From Bradysia coprophila (lineage: Eukaryota > Arthropoda > Insecta > Diptera > Sciaridae), in NCBI RefSeq assembly GCF_014529535.1, contig NW_023503555.1:1798001-1862000 (forward strand): a stretch of DNA of 64,000 bases. Reading direction: 5' to 3'. How positions within the stretch are numbered: the first letter of the stretch is position 1; every line of letters begins with the position of its first letter. The position numbers were made by a program, and so were the translations under genes. This document shows, one piece after another, positions 1 to 11,806 of this stretch. The notes beneath the pieces were generated by a model, which was not told where the DNA came from, did no database searches, and saw only the letters and a program-made list of their open reading frames with translations.

Positions 1-1796
1 TGCCGAGAACAGATGATATGATAATATCATCATGATAGTCCTCTGTAGATTGTTTTATCATTTATTTGAATTCATCAAGATTTAATGCATTTGGCGTGCT
101 CTAATATAATTAGAATTTCTCAGTCATCATTTCCATTAAATAAGTTTAATTTCAATGAAAATCACAAACAGAGAGAATTTTCTCACACGATTTCAAGTCG
201 GGTTTACCTCTCCGGACATATATATCGTAGCATGGAGTGTGACTCTGCTTAGTTTTCTTAGTAAGTAAATTCTTGCATTGTAGTGTAGCGTCCGACGGTC
301 CATCAAAAACCCTGTTTTATAAATAGAAACCTATTTTTATCCTTTTTCTCACTGGTTAAAGTCCAGTTTTCATGTGAAGTTTGTTGATCCGATGCGAAGC
401 CGTGATTTTTCATCTTTATGCAGAGTTTTGTAATGGATTTTACATGCTGTGAGCTTCTAAACCAGTCCTCGTGTTTTCCCTACTTTCGACCCTAGGGAAC
501 TCAAAAGCATATACATTACTATACCAACCAGGAAAGTAATTGATATTTAGTTTCCAGAAATAGAGAAACTGTCGAATTGACAGTTTTAATTTTCGGTTCT
601 CTTAGCAAGCATACAAAAGTTTCCAAGGCCTTCAGCCCGACCCGAAGTATAGGTTTACTCATCGTGATATGAAATGTCAAATTCTTTCCCGAGTGTGTTC
701 CTTTACGAGCGATGTAAAGATTCTTCTTCATAGGGAGGGAAAAGTCACTTTACATCCCTAGTAAAATCTTTTCATTCCGAAGAAATTTCAACAATTCGTG
801 TCGCTCAGTTTATTTCGCTTAAAAGCTATCCAGATCAGGAATAATCGTACACAGTTCTTCACAGTAGGTGCGACAAGTGAGTTTTCCTTTGAATAATGCA
901 ATAGCTTTAAGACATGGGACTTGACTTGTTAAAAATGTTTGAGCAAAAATTTAAACTAATTTTTATTGTGCAGAGTCAATAGTTGTTAACTGTGTTGAAC
1001 AACTGATTTTGGGCAATCCTGAACGAAGTGACTGAGGCTGCACGCGAAAATGCCTAAAAACAGTTCTATAAAAAAACGTATGCTCCAAAGAGCCCTGAAG
1101 CTCATGGTTTTGCAAAGCAAAAAGTTTTCATTTTAGAACGCGTCTTTCTTCTCCTGATAGCATGAGTCCAATTGAATCCAATTTAGAACTCTTTCTCGTC
1201 GCGAATTGTAGTTTTAATATTCAACATTTCGACAAAACAAAAAAACGAAAACCGTTTCATCATTGAACATCACACAGAATTTTAATTTTAAAATTGGTTT
1301 CTCGTTGAATATTTTGTTGTTGTCGCTGATAGCCTTTCGATAAGAGAGAGTGAATTTACTGATAACCCGCGTCCTACAAAACTGATGTGACCCCTACAAT
1401 CTGGCTCATTCGTACATTCAGCATACAAACGACTAGACGCAAAAATCCACACGACTATTAACAACGAAAATTAGAATTTATTAACTGAAAATCCAAAGTG
1501 AAATTAATTTGATGGAAAATTATTTTAATGCAAAAGCAATCGAGTTGACAAAATTTATATTATCTGAGAACATTCTCCCATTTATTAGGTGAAACGATTA
1601 AAACAGTGAAAACGAAATAATAATAAAATTAAACGAGAGAAAAGTTGAAATACAGTTCTGTGTTAGAGTTACATTATAATTGCAACGAGTGATAAGTTGA
1701 TTTTTTCCTTGACTGCAAAAATATTTTAATTAAAATTTTAATTACTCAGACTGTTTAACAGTGTTGTGCAGCTATTAATCCATAAAAAGTCATTTA
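1..1796. other. Left-edge non-coding stretch
   Basis: AT-rich DNA in which I see no convincing coding exon. About 345-520 resembles 43,545-43,640 and 47,310-47,370: all three carry the string GTGAAGTTTGTTGATCC followed by a variant of GCGAAGCCGTG. This marks a dispersed repeat family member at the left edge of the window. Confidence 0.5.
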
Positions 1797-2025
1797 ATGG
1801 TTATTTGTAACACCACTACACCGAATCGTCTTGCAACGCCGGTTACTTGCACTAAAACATCAGTTCCATTTGGACGGTGCAATTCTTGCTCACAAGCAAA
1901 ACAATTAGCCGAAATTCTGTTCGATTACTGCGCAGGTATTTCACACAAAAACATCGTCAAATTGAATCCTTACACCCATCTGCATCGTCATTTCTCTTCC
2001 GAATTTAGATTGCAACAAAATCGAT

Positions 2026-2435
2026 ATGCCGGCTCTACCGCAGAGTGCATTTGCTGTTAGCAAAATTCGTGCTAATATGGAAAAGAATATGACCGTTGGT
2101 AAGGTCAAAACCGGTGAAAAACAACCGGACAATCATCTCTATCCGAATAAGAAGCTCATGGACTATACTCCAGCCAAGTATAACAGCAAGTTCATGAATG
2201 CTATTTGGGGACACTACAATCGCTATTCACCGCATAATATTAAGAGTAAGGAAGCTGACGCCCAAGGAGATTGTAATCAGCATCAGCAGTAAGACAATTT
2301 GTTTTAAAAATTGTGAATGAGTGAACTCCATGTTCATCACTTCGTATTTCCTTTAGATATCGCATTGCTGCTGCTGGACACGACATCCTAAAGAAGGTGT
2401 CGATTAACGGTGTTGGATGGGAATTCAAAGTCTGA
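2026..2435 (+). CDS. Two-exon gene for a 113-aa protein, family not recognised
   Basis: Exons are 2026-2288 and 2357-2435, joined in frame across a 68-bp intron (donor GTAAGA, acceptor TTTAG). The 113-aa product starts MPALPQSAFAV and ends GVGWEFKV. It is hydrophilic, has no signal peptide or membrane segment, and carries an aromatic core (FMNAIWGHYNRYSPHN, about residues 54-69). The clean splice joint and the stop soon after exon 2 support a real gene. A possible acceptor (GAATTTAG) about 15 bp before the ATG suggests a 5' UTR intron. I cannot name the family; the size and basic composition would fit a small mitochondrial or structural protein, but that is a guess. A second open frame at 1797-2060 overlaps the start in another frame and is probably chance. 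Confidence 0.6.
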
Positions 2436-3736
2436 AAATCAATCTGAAGTGATATTTTTGTTCGTCAATTACTTATGCGGGACTTCAATTGTGTAAATTA
2501 AAGAAAAAATTATTTTCATTGTAGAAATATTGGAAATCTAGAAATAAATTTTTAGATACAAAAAATCTTCAAATTTTACAACATAGTGGAGGGTCATACA
2601 GGGCCGCACTAGCCACTCAAAAGTCCTTCGGCCGCTGAATGACAAAAATCTGTAATCGGGGCCTTAGTTTATACAAAAATTCAAAAACACTTTCGAAAGC
2701 CCATAGGTCCAGCGGTGGCCTGAAAAATAAATTTAGTCGTTTTTTCAAAAGGCTCAAAGGAGGATATGTTTAGAACCCCTATTGTAGTCGGTATCATTAG
2801 TTTTCTTCAGCGTATTACACTAATGAACTATCTGGTAACCCTGAAACTCGGAACAACTCATTTTTCAACCAGAAGTTGATGTTTTTAGTATTAGCCTGGT
2901 CTTTACGGTTGCAGAGACATACGGCATACGCATTGAAAAGCAACTGAAACCCTTTGAAAATTCAGTATCAGTTCAGTTCAGTTCAGTTCAGTATCGTGAT
3001 GGGGATACTAAGCGAAAAATTGAATTCTCAAATTTCTATCATTAACGAAAAACAACAGAATATTTTTGTGTTGCTAATACGGCTCCAACATTGGTCACAA
3101 ACAAATGCTTTAGTCGACAAGTTGGTTGTGATGACCATTATCATATGAACAGGTCAACTAAATTAATTGCTCGAAAGTGAGAAATTTGTAAGATAATTTT
3201 GAGCGTTGAAAGTCCAAATTAGTCCAAGCTCATCACTTGTTGTCGCTGTTGGAAACAGAGATTACGTAGTTATCAGACCCTTCCTTTCTTGTTGACCATG
3301 CTGTTGGTTCATGACGATTTAATCAATGTTATGCGTACGCCCGAACATTTGACGAATATAGGAGAGAAGAAATCGTAAATTTGCGACGAAATATACACGA
3401 AGAATAAGAGTCAGATCGAGCCAGATATAAGTACTTAATTCTAAAGTTCCAACAATAGGAGACACGATTTTATGACATGCTCATTCGAATTGCTCAGTTA
3501 AACTCGTTAGTCTCGTATCGCTTCTACACAGCTGTAACGGAAGAAATAAGAACTCTTATCTCTACGTGTACCACAGACAATATTTTCATCAACATTTTCA
3601 TCTGTTGTCTTCATGTAAGTATTTTTCTACAAAACAAAATCACAACAAAAGAGCGTTCCTCTTCCTCATGGTTGTTTATTTAAAGAAATAAATTCACAAT
3701 CGAGATTCTGTATTTAAAAAAATATGAGTAACTTGA
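2436..3736. other. Intergenic, no gene seen
   Basis: AT-rich spacer between the 113-aa gene and the DUF167 gene. Apart from a short GTTCA pentamer array, I see no coding or RNA signal. Open frames here are under 70 codons and lack splice or codon support. Confidence 0.5.
2961..2993. repeat. GTTCA pentanucleotide microsatellite
   Basis: Four perfect GTTCA units at 2971-2990, with a partial unit on each side (TTCAGTATCA before, GTATC after). A short simple repeat in intergenic DNA. Confidence 0.85.
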
Positions 3737-4171
3737 TCAACCTGTCTCGCGTGCACTGTTTATCATTTCAATTGTTCGTTCCACCGAAATAACACTACTT
3801 GGTATGACCAATATTTTACTACGCGATTTCGATCCGCGATCCAAACTAACATCACTTTTCCGGAGGCCAAGAACTTTCGAGAAAAATTTAATTAATTCAG
3901 TGTTGGCTTCTCCTTCGACGGGAGGAGCAGCAATTTGCACGCCGACACCTTCTTCCGTTATATCAGTAATGCAATTCTGTTTAGCGCCGGGCTTGGCAAG
4001 TATTTTTATAGAAATGTTGCCGGATTTGTTTTTACTCACTGGTGCATTAGCAACTGGAGCATCTACGCCTTTGGATGGCACTTTTTGTGTTGATTTTTTA
4101 GATTTAGAGGAAGACATTTCGCGTAAATTATGAAGTTGAACAAATCGGTTAGATCTTTTTATGAAATTCAT
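3737..4171 (-). CDS. DUF167 / UPF0235 family protein (C15orf40/YggU-like)
   Basis: A single exon on the minus strand encodes 144 aa, or 126 aa if the second methionine (codon 4117-4115, MSSSKSKK) is the start. A low-complexity basic N-terminus (about residues 19-50) precedes a DUF167 domain at about residues 52-140. Recognisable signatures are [33 protein letters not shown] and the Ser/Lys-rich [11 protein letters not shown] near the end. The family is small, widely conserved and of unknown biochemical role; the animal proteins have the same domain after a variable N-terminus. The first methionine would give a basic, possibly mitochondrial-type leader ([17 protein letters not shown]), so both starts are plausible. 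It is divergent from GRHPR, about 1.8 kb away. Confidence 0.88.
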   Translation of the reverse strand: MNFIKRSNRFVQLHNLREMSSSKSKKSTQKVPSKGVDAPVANAPVSKNKSGNISIKILAKPGAKQNCITDITEEGVGVQIAAPPVEGEANTELIKFFSKVLGLRKSDVSLDRGSKSRSKILVIPSSVISVERTIEMINSARETG

Positions 4172-4688
4172 TCATAGGATTTTAGGATTTACAGTGGGTT
4201 TCGAGAAGCGCTCTTCACGGTTGTTTGTTTACTATAATGCTGAATAAATGCATTTTGACAGACTGCACGTCAATGTCTTTTTTACCGACTGCTTTGGACT
4301 GATACAGTGATGAATATGCGCCAAACATTCAAGTCTCATTGGCAACTCTCATAAAAATATTTTCACTCGAACCCTATAAGAATGTCTCGTGATTTGTACG
4401 AAGTCTAGTAGATCAATTTGTACGTGGGTACGAATTACGAACTTTGCCGGCGAGAAAAATCTTATATAATAGCAACTGAGAAGACAAGGTAGCATCTGTT
4501 GCATCGTCTTCAAAAATCACTGATGAAAAGTCGTGTGTGTCCAAAGCTTACATGATTCTGGTAGGTTCTTAAAGAATAGGCTGAGGCACTTACGACAAAT
4601 ATTTTTCATAGGGACTTTTGGTACTCAAAAATCCTCTTCAAAGTTCGTGAAGTAAGAAAATAGGTAATACGAAAATAGTAAGTAGGAG

Positions 4689-5620
4689 TTCCTAGGTACA
4701 GTTCTATTTTCGGCACAGTGTCCACCTATTCTTGATAACATTTTGCTAGTGGCAGACAGTATCAATCCGGCGTTGATTGAGAATTTACGAATTTACGAGT
4801 AAAAACAAACTCTGTGTGGTCGCTAGAGATTTGCATTGCATTACAGTGTGCTTCACTCAGTTGATCGATTGATGGCACGACACTTTGCTCGTTTGACATT
4901 GTCGGTGGTGACGGTGCCCCGTCTGAAAAGAATGAAAATCAATGGTACAACGGCTGTGTAGATGCATTCGGAAAACTTATTCAAAATATTTCGGGATTCT
5001 TCAAAGTCCACAAGAATTCACTTACTCGAGTTATTAGCTACAAGCAGATCCAATAAATCGGCCTCTCTTGGAAAATCTGTTCTACTGCTTGGTTGCAGAT
5101 GCTTTGCTGCTTATATGCTTGAAGCTCGTTGCTGCGGCACAATAGAGAGAGAGAGAGAGAGAGAGTAAGAATAAATATCAATCGATATACCAAACGAGTA
5201 GACCGATGTGCGAAATTATGCAGAATCTTAGCTACCTTTCTTAAGGAGTAAAATTCGCATGTGATCAGAATAATGGAGTACCAATTTCAGTTGTACTTTC
5301 CGCTACTAAATTTAACAATTTGTTTTCTTTTGTCGGTGTGAACAAGTGAAGTTATTGCATTTTTGACTAAAACAACAGACTACATCATCAGCTATCAAAT
5401 CAAAGCCAGTTAGAAACAACATGTCCTGAGTTTGTTGATGTGCTGCTGAAGTTTGCTTTCGTTATTTTCTCTACGCCCTGTTGCAAACAACCTACAATAG
5501 ACGAGTTAAACGAGTCTTCTCAACAAAAAAGCATTCTCCTAGGTACGGTCCAATTTTAACATCCACTGGGCATTTTCAGTTGGCACAGTGTCCACCTATT
5601 TTTGAGAACAATTTGCTAGT
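4689..5620. repeat. Diverged direct-repeat pair (4689-4760 and 5540-5620)
   Basis: Both copies contain CTAGGTAC, GGCACAGTGTCCACCTATT and a TTGCTAGTG tail, in the same order with small indels. A third partial match (GGTGGACACCTCACCTATTTT) lies near 7280. They look like fragments of one old dispersed repeat. Confidence 0.55.
5143..5166. repeat. GA dinucleotide microsatellite
   Basis: About eleven uninterrupted GA units. The open frame that runs into it is not credible as a gene. Confidence 0.9.
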
Positions 5621-5966
5621 GTGTGTAATTATGCAATGACATCTACAACCTATCGAACCTATCATACAACTTTGTAAACATTAAGTAGACGGCGGAGTAT
5701 ACGACTGGGTAATATTCTTAATCTTATCATCACTTTAAGCTGTCATTGCAGATTTCATGACTGAAAATCTTTTAAGCAGGCAATGAATGCACTTGTTCAA
5801 AGAATTGTTTTCCGTTCGGTCACAAACTCCTTCCTTGTCATCAACGCCAAAAGCCGACTTCATTGTCCGTTTAGAGGTTTCACTAATTTTGCTTCCCAAT
5901 GTTTTTCAGTTTAATTTGCTCACGTTCGTTGAACGCTTTGCAGAGTTTTCAAATTTCGGTGAAAGT

Positions 5967-7110
5967 ATGAAACCCAGAGTGTATTTGACGAGGCCAGATG
6001 TGGCACAAGTAGGAATCGATCTGATACAAGACGAGTTCGTAACTAAAATACCTGAAAGTTGTCGTTGAAAGTGTGTGAATCTATGAATTGATATTTCAGA
6101 TGTGAATTGACGACTTGGTTCGACGAGTCTCCAGTTCCACGGGAAGAGCTGCTTCGAAACGTTGCCGGGAAAGATGCTCTTTTCTGCACTCTTACAGATA
6201 AAATTGACGCTGAGGTGTTAGATCAAGCCGGACCTAATTTGAAGGTTGTAGCCACAATGTCGGTCGGGTAAGTGTTGCCCAATATCCGAAATGTAACATG
6301 TACTACAAAGCTCGATCTTCAAAGATATGAACACATCGACATCACTGAATGCAAGAAACGAGGAATTAGAGTTGGATACACACCCGACTGTCTGACGGAT
6401 GCTACTGCAGAGCTAACAATTGGTATGTTTTAATGAAATTACATGTGGAAAAAGTTCCCAACTGAACGTTTTTCTCAGCGTTGCTATTAGCCACAACTCG
6501 CCGGCTAATCGAAGCCAACGAAGAGGTGCACACTGGTGGCTGGTCATCTTGGTCGCCAGGTTGGATGTGTGGTCAAAGTATAAAAAACTCAACCGTCGGA
6601 ATAGTGGGCTTCGGTAGGATAGGTCAAGAAGTAGCAAAGCGAATCGTACCATTCCGACCGAAACGGCTACTATTTTCCAACCGATCCGAGCGACCCGAGG
6701 AAGCCAAACAAATCGGAGCCGAACAATGCACATTCGATGAGCTACTTCACAATAGTGACTTTGTCATACTCACTTGCGCCGCGACACCAGACACTTTCCA
6801 TTTGATCAATGCTGCGTCGTTGGGCAAAATGAAGACGAATGCTGTGCTGATAAACACATCTAGGGGAACGCTTGTCAATCAGACCGATTTGTACGATTTT
6901 CTCAAGACAGAACGAATTCGAGCTGCCGGACTGGATGTGACCACACCGGAACCGTTGCCACTGGATAGTCCGTTACTGACGCTACAGAACTGTATAGTTT
7001 TGCCGCATATTGGCAGTGCGGATGTGGACACACGAAAGGAAATGTCACGAATAACTGCGTGTAATATTTTGGCTGGTTTGAAGGGAGTGAAAATGATAGC
7101 CGAGCTGTAG
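5967..7110 (+). CDS. GRHPR: Glyoxylate reductase / hydroxypyruvate reductase
   Basis: Four exons (5967-6034, 6100-6267, 6325-6422, 6479-7110) join in frame to 321 aa, close to the human protein (328 aa). The enzyme reduces glyoxylate and hydroxypyruvate to glycolate and D-glycerate with NAD(P)H. The D-2-hydroxyacid dehydrogenase layout is clear. The N-terminal substrate lobe contains TMSVG and [12 protein letters not shown]. The NAD-binding Rossmann loop GFGRIGQ starts near residue 155. The catalytic triad is visible as Arg in [10 protein letters not shown], Glu in [10 protein letters not shown] and His in LPHIGSA. The start was chosen because KPRVYLTRP aligns with the family N-terminus; the frame stays open upstream to 5787 without similarity. 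Intron 1 uses a weak donor, GTTCGT, needed to keep the frame. An AATAAA signal lies about 12 bp after the stop. Confidence 0.93.
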
Positions 7111-7447
7111 GTAGTCTATCAATAAAATCAGTTTTGTTTTCGTTAAACCAACACGCTTTTAAGAGCAACATTTCGCTAATGCCTATCGGTCCACCTTATC
7201 TTAGCATTATGGAATTGGCTTGCCGTTAATCAGTTGGGTGAACCATCCTACGATCATTAATCATTATCTTTCAATAAGGTGGACACCTCACCTATTTTAG
7301 CGTGTTTGATATGTCGACAACGTGTGTGTACACAACTGATGAGTCAGTCGACTTTCTCGTTTTCGATCCCATTCGTGTTGCTTGTTATCAACCGTCTGTG
7401 AACCTCAGTACGATTTTATACCTTCGAACAATCCGAACAGCGAACAC

Positions 7448-9094
7448 ATGCAGCCGAACAACAATAAATTTATTATAACGAAGACAGATCAAGCAAAACA
7501 AAAGTGCACCGCAGTGTTATTGAACTTCCTACAACATGCTCGCAAATTGGCAATAGGTCAATGCATAACCAGTCCGATTTTTGAAATGAAATGCGCGAAC
7601 ATCGGACACAGTCGTTGGATGTTAATTGTTTTCCCGGCTGGTCAATACGAATGCGAAAAAGATAATGGGCAGTTGAGCGTCTATTTGAAGATGATGGAAT
7701 GTGAATACGAACACGAACGTCTGCTCGTCGACGTGAAGTTCTTCATTGGATCGGAGGAGAAATTCAGTAAAATTGTTCAGGCGAGTACCTTTCAGTACAG
7801 CAACAGAAGAACACGCTGGGTGGGAACGAATTTAACCAGTAGATCGGCATTTAATGCGGAATCGAGCAGTGACAATTTAATGAGAGACAACGATCTGGTT
7901 ATTGGTTGTCGAATGATTCACTCAACCGTTTCGAATGATGGGTCAAACGGTGTTGAACTGATACAGATGCAGATGTCGACAGTCGAGCATACAGTTTCTG
8001 TTGGTATCGATGCACTACCGTCAGCGAAAAAATCGTCATCGCCAATTATTCAACCTCCAATCACTGTAATCGATTCCACACTGCCGTCTATTATAAGTAT
8101 GTTTTCACTAGCGTTCACCTGACATTATGCTGGTTGTTCCGTTCTGAGTCACTAGGCAGCACAGGCTCTGTGCTCAAATGATGACACAGTGCCCTGAGTA
8201 CGAAATACACATCCGTTGGTACCAATGACGTCCACGGTTCCATTGTAGCCGCTTCACAAAAAAGTTTAAAAAAGTAATGGGAACAATACAGTCATTGGTG
8301 CAACAGGTGTCTAGGGTGCCTTGAGTTTAAATGACCAGTCCAGTCTCCATCTATCGTTAGTGCTATGTCGAAGGTAATTTTTACCTTCATTCGATATTGT
8401 ACATGATATGTAGTGGAAACCTATGGAGTGGTTATTTGAGCTCAAGGCATCCTAGATATCTGCTGTACCAATAATGGCTGTTCCGTTCCCATTACTTTTT
8501 AATATTTTATTTTTGTGTGAAGCGACTGCTGTGGAACCACAGATGTCATTGGAACCAACGGATGTCTTTTTTTTTCTTTCTCAGGGTACCTAGACCTATC
8601 CAACGCTCTATGCCACTAATTTGTGCTCATTGCAAGTGTCAAATTGTTGCCTAGTGGTATTTAGAGGGGAACCGATCCTTCGCCTCATTTCTGAACCAAT
8701 AACAAAATTTGGAATCGTTTTTACAGTCACAGAAGGCAGCAGTCAACGGCTGAAGCACAAAAAAATACGCCGCATATTTTGTTGTTGACTCAATTGTATG
8801 TGGTTCATTCACTCAGCAGGTATATTCTTAACTGAAATTAACATTAAGTCAAGTGGAAGCTTAAAATTAAACTACGAATCTGGTTCGCCGAAATGTTGTT
8901 TCGTTTATCCGCCAACTCTCATCGGTGGAGACACTGTAACGATACAAGAGGTAAGAAAACGTTTTAGTCAATTTAGTGATTTTTGGACATTCTGGTGGAT
9001 GTAGAACAAGCTGAGGAACAATTTTTGTATGAAAAGTGCCGCATGTCGAATCAATAATTTCGTTAATAGTGAAAAGGGCTTTCGACAAACATAG
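7448..9094 (+). CDS. MATH (TRAF-like) domain protein
   Basis: Proposed exons are 7448-8096, 8820-8950 and 9005-9094, giving 289 aa; the two joins keep frame (phase 1, then phase 0). About residues 20-160 form a MATH domain: SPIFEMKCANIGHSRWMLIV is the usual first strand pair, LSVYLKMMECEYEHE the second, and a later strand ends GCRMIHSTVS. MATH domains bind short peptide motifs in substrates or receptors. I see no BTB, RING or protease partner domain; the rest is Ser/Pro-rich plus a short C-terminal part. The start is uncertain: the frame is open to 7382, and an acceptor-like AACCTCAG lies at about 7411. Intron 1 (about 720 bp) is long only because it carries a foldback element. Without that splice the frame would stop at 8122. 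The first exon is well supported, the last two less so. Confidence 0.6.
8150..8656. mobile_element. Foldback MITE, about 507 bp, in the first intron of the MATH gene
   Basis: The two halves are diverged reverse complements of each other. The ends are CACTAGGCAGCA (left) and TTGTTGCCTAGTG (right). Matching blocks run inward: CATCCGTTGGTACCAATGAC with its complement near 8540-8565, GTAATGGGAACAATACAG with its complement near 8470-8495, and GGTGCCTTGAGTTTAAAT with its complement near 8436-8455. No transposase frame is present, so it is non-autonomous. Only a possible 2-bp GT target duplication is seen, so I leave the superfamily open. Confidence 0.8.
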
Positions 9095-9113
9095 GCTAGT
9101 GTTTCAGGTCTGA

Positions 9114-9894
9114 TCATATCTTACCCAGTATGACTCCATCGCCTCGAACAAACAGCATTGGGATTGTACGTTTTGTCGTCTTGTAGACTTCCTCGTAGGT
9201 CTCTTCATCGATTTCAACAGTTGTGACGGTTTCTTCGGCATCTCCGAGTACCATGTTCAAATGTTGATCGAATGCCTGAAAATTGATTTCTGAATTGAGT
9301 CTACGAATACAAACAAGATTTTGTACAAGTTGCCGGAAAAAGCATTCTGTTAAGTTCAGTATACTCACATGAAGTCTGCCCTTAAGTTCACGTTCATTAC
9401 GCATCTTCACATAGATTTTCTCGTCCAAACTTAATCGAATCAGATCAAGCGGCTCCTTGACGGAAATAATTTGCATCTGTTCGGAACAAAAAAACGTTGT
9501 CAATAAGATTGCACTGAAAGTTTTACGACTTTCTAAAGAAACTGTTTGTTCCTGAATAAATGAAGAGCAGTCGACGTTTCTTCATGGACTGGCCGTTTCT
9601 TCAAGAAGTCTTCACTTCTTACGATCTTGTAAAAGGAAATTACCGTTTACAAAATCTTAAAGAGGTAAGAATTATAAAAGGCCTCCTCATGAAACGGTAA
9701 GTTCCTAAAGAAATATTGACTACTCGTCATTTCTACAAGAATTCTCCAATACGTATGTCGTCGAATTTCATTTGCAATTTCAATTAGAATCTGGGTCTGG
9801 TGTGTTGATTCTAAGAACCCAAATAAATACTGAGCACAAAATATTCAAATCTGTGGTGAATAGAAGGCAAATTTACCTGATCGTCTTCTGCCAT
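9114..9894 (-). CDS. LSM3: U6 snRNA-associated Sm-like protein LSm3
   Basis: Three minus-strand exons (9894-9877, 9476-9369, 9275-9114) join in phase 0 to 95 aa; the human protein has 102. LSm3 is a ring subunit of LSm1-7 (cytoplasmic mRNA decapping) and LSm2-8 (nuclear U6 snRNA stability and splicing). The Sm1 motif is [20 protein letters not shown] through GRLH, and the Sm2 motif is [13 protein letters not shown], with the RG-D/G RNA-binding turn intact. Exon 1 codes only MAEDDQ; its ATG is the first in frame and is followed by a GTAAAT donor. The C-terminus is shorter than in human LSm3. The gene ends 20 bp from the stop of the convergent MATH gene. Confidence 0.95.
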
Positions 9895-11017
9895 TTCTTT
9901 TCGGTTGTTTCAATTCTTTTACGAAAACGTTTGCAAAAATAATCTTTTGTTTTGAGTCAGTGTCGCCGGATTCGTATGTTCAAAAGATGCGGAGCGCTGA
10001 CAAAATGCTGTCAAGAATTCAGCGCATCACTCACAGTCCCAGATGAAAAAACTGTTGTAAATTTAGTTTTTTGAAATTGCAGTTACTCGAGTTACTCTCT
10101 TATGAATTATTTTAATCCCATTGACTGCATCAACTACTGAATTAATAATCAAGAAGAAACACCATCAAAAATCGCCTCTTTAAAATGAAATTAAATCTGG
10201 TTTTACCTAAATCTGAAATCGACTTCGACTGCATTATCGGCAATATATTTAAAATATTACATGGAGCTAGGGACAACACATTTGAGTTGGGCCAAAGCAA
10301 GGTAAATGTATTTACCTTGGGGCCGAAGCACCTCGGAGGATAATATAGGTTTTACTATGTCAAATAGAGTGCTTTGGTTGGACCTTTTAATTATTAAGGA
10401 CAAAGTATTGGCTGAACTCAGGATATTTTGATTCTAAAATATGTTGCATTCCATTTCTTTTTGCGGAGTACTTTACGAGAAACTGTTGGAATGGTTGGAA
10501 TACATTTTTATTTGAAGATACTTTTGATTTTTTTTTTCTCGAGAAAAGCAAGAGAACTAATAAAATTCGAGGAGATCGAAAAATTTTCTAGATTTTTTTT
10601 AAATTTATTTGATTATTAGAAAATTAAAAAAAAAATCGAGAAAATTCAGAAAATGCAAACAGTTTCTTCAAATTTTCTACATTTCGAAAAATTTTAGAAA
10701 AATGAAAATTAAGGAAATTTTGAGAAAATCAAGAAAAAATTTCATAAATATACTTTAAGATAGTCAGCGAATATAATAGTTCCAGAAAAACATGTCAATG
10801 AAGTTATTGACTATTAATTTTCAGCTTAGAAATACTAGAATGAATTGGATTTGAAATACAAATTTTGATTTATTACTTCTGAATATATGATCCTACTTTG
10901 TCATGTCATCGCGATCGATCATAGATGAAATCCGAGTGATAATTCAAAATAAAACTGTGGGGCGTGGACCGTGGACAGTGTGTGGAAAATACTTTGCTCA
11001 AATCAAGAAATAGATTT
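9895..11017. other. Intergenic, AT-rich with cryptic repeat
   Basis: Upstream flank of LSM3. About 10,520-10,745 is a degenerate purine/pyrimidine repeat built from TTTTCTCGA and GAAAATT-like words, similar in style to 61,976-62,480. No gene seen. Confidence 0.5.
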
Positions 11018-11184
11018 GAGGGATTTTTTTGAAAGTGGACCAGGCTCCGTCGGAGCTATTTTTTGCGACGGTTTGTTCATGTGCCCAGATAGCCCTTGGT
11101 CCCAATAGTCCGAAACCGCAGTCGTTTAATTTTCATGTTTGCGTCTTGGCTGGTGGTGAAGGTGCAAAAGTCGAAAAAAGGGTG

Positions 11185-11806
11185 TTTTTATACGTGATTT
11201 ACTGCCGCTACAGACAATGGACACACATGTGTGGCGGCTCGTTGGATAGGTACTGTCCAGGAGAACCGGGGCAAGCATAGATATCTTACATGTTCTGTGC
11301 CATTGTTTGAAAATAACAAAAATATTGTGTCAGTCAAAGGCCGTAAATTTTGATGAACTTCAAAAGGTGATATCTCGCACCTGGAGAATGTTTATGGTTA
11401 GATCATTGGATGCAGACATCAAAAACAGCATAATTCGTGTATTTTTCTAAAATCAATATTTTGCTTTCGAGTGTAGGAAGACATTTGCTTTATACCCAAA
11501 AAAGTAACCTGAAACCTTTCACTTCTATGGCAATTAAGGTATAATTGTAGAGCTGGGTTAAGCCTCTATCAGGGCAACCACTGATCTGTACAACAACAGT
11601 CACCAGGTACAAAATATCACCTAATAAAGCTCATCAAAATTTCCCGCCTTTGACTGATACATACTTTTTGTTATTTTTGAATAGTGCTTGAGTACACATT
11701 TGATATCTGTCTTTGCCCCGGGTCTCCTGGACAGTACCTATCAAACGAGCCGCCACACATGTGTGTCCATCGTCTGCAGCGGCAGTAAATCACGTATAAA
11801 CGAGCC
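11185..11806. repeat. Inner inverted repeat pair of the large foldback element
   Basis: Left arm about 11,185-11,358 and right arm about 11,630-11,806. Shared words include ACACACATGTGTGGCGGCTC, AGGTACTGTCC and the TCAGTCAAAGG / CCTTTGACTGA pair. The arms differ by substitutions and indels, with a spacer of about 270 bp. They may be the remains of a smaller foldback element inside the larger one. Confidence 0.7.

Larger units (their letters stand above)
4172..5966. other. Intergenic between divergent DUF167 and GRHPR genes
   Basis: It holds two diverged direct-repeat copies, a GA microsatellite and, near 5787-5966, probable 5' UTR of GRHPR. A good acceptor (TGTTTTTCAG, ending about 5909) lies 58 bp before the GRHPR ATG. 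No other gene is seen. Confidence 0.5.

Noticed and set aside
1797-2060. 87-codon Cys-containing frame
   Set aside because: It overlaps the start of the better supported 113-aa gene in another frame and has no motif.
8727-8790. Alternative second exon of the MATH gene after TTTTTACAG
   Set aside because: It is compatible in phase but gives only about 20 basic residues before a stop. The exon at 8,820 fits in phase and is followed by a strong donor, so it was preferred.
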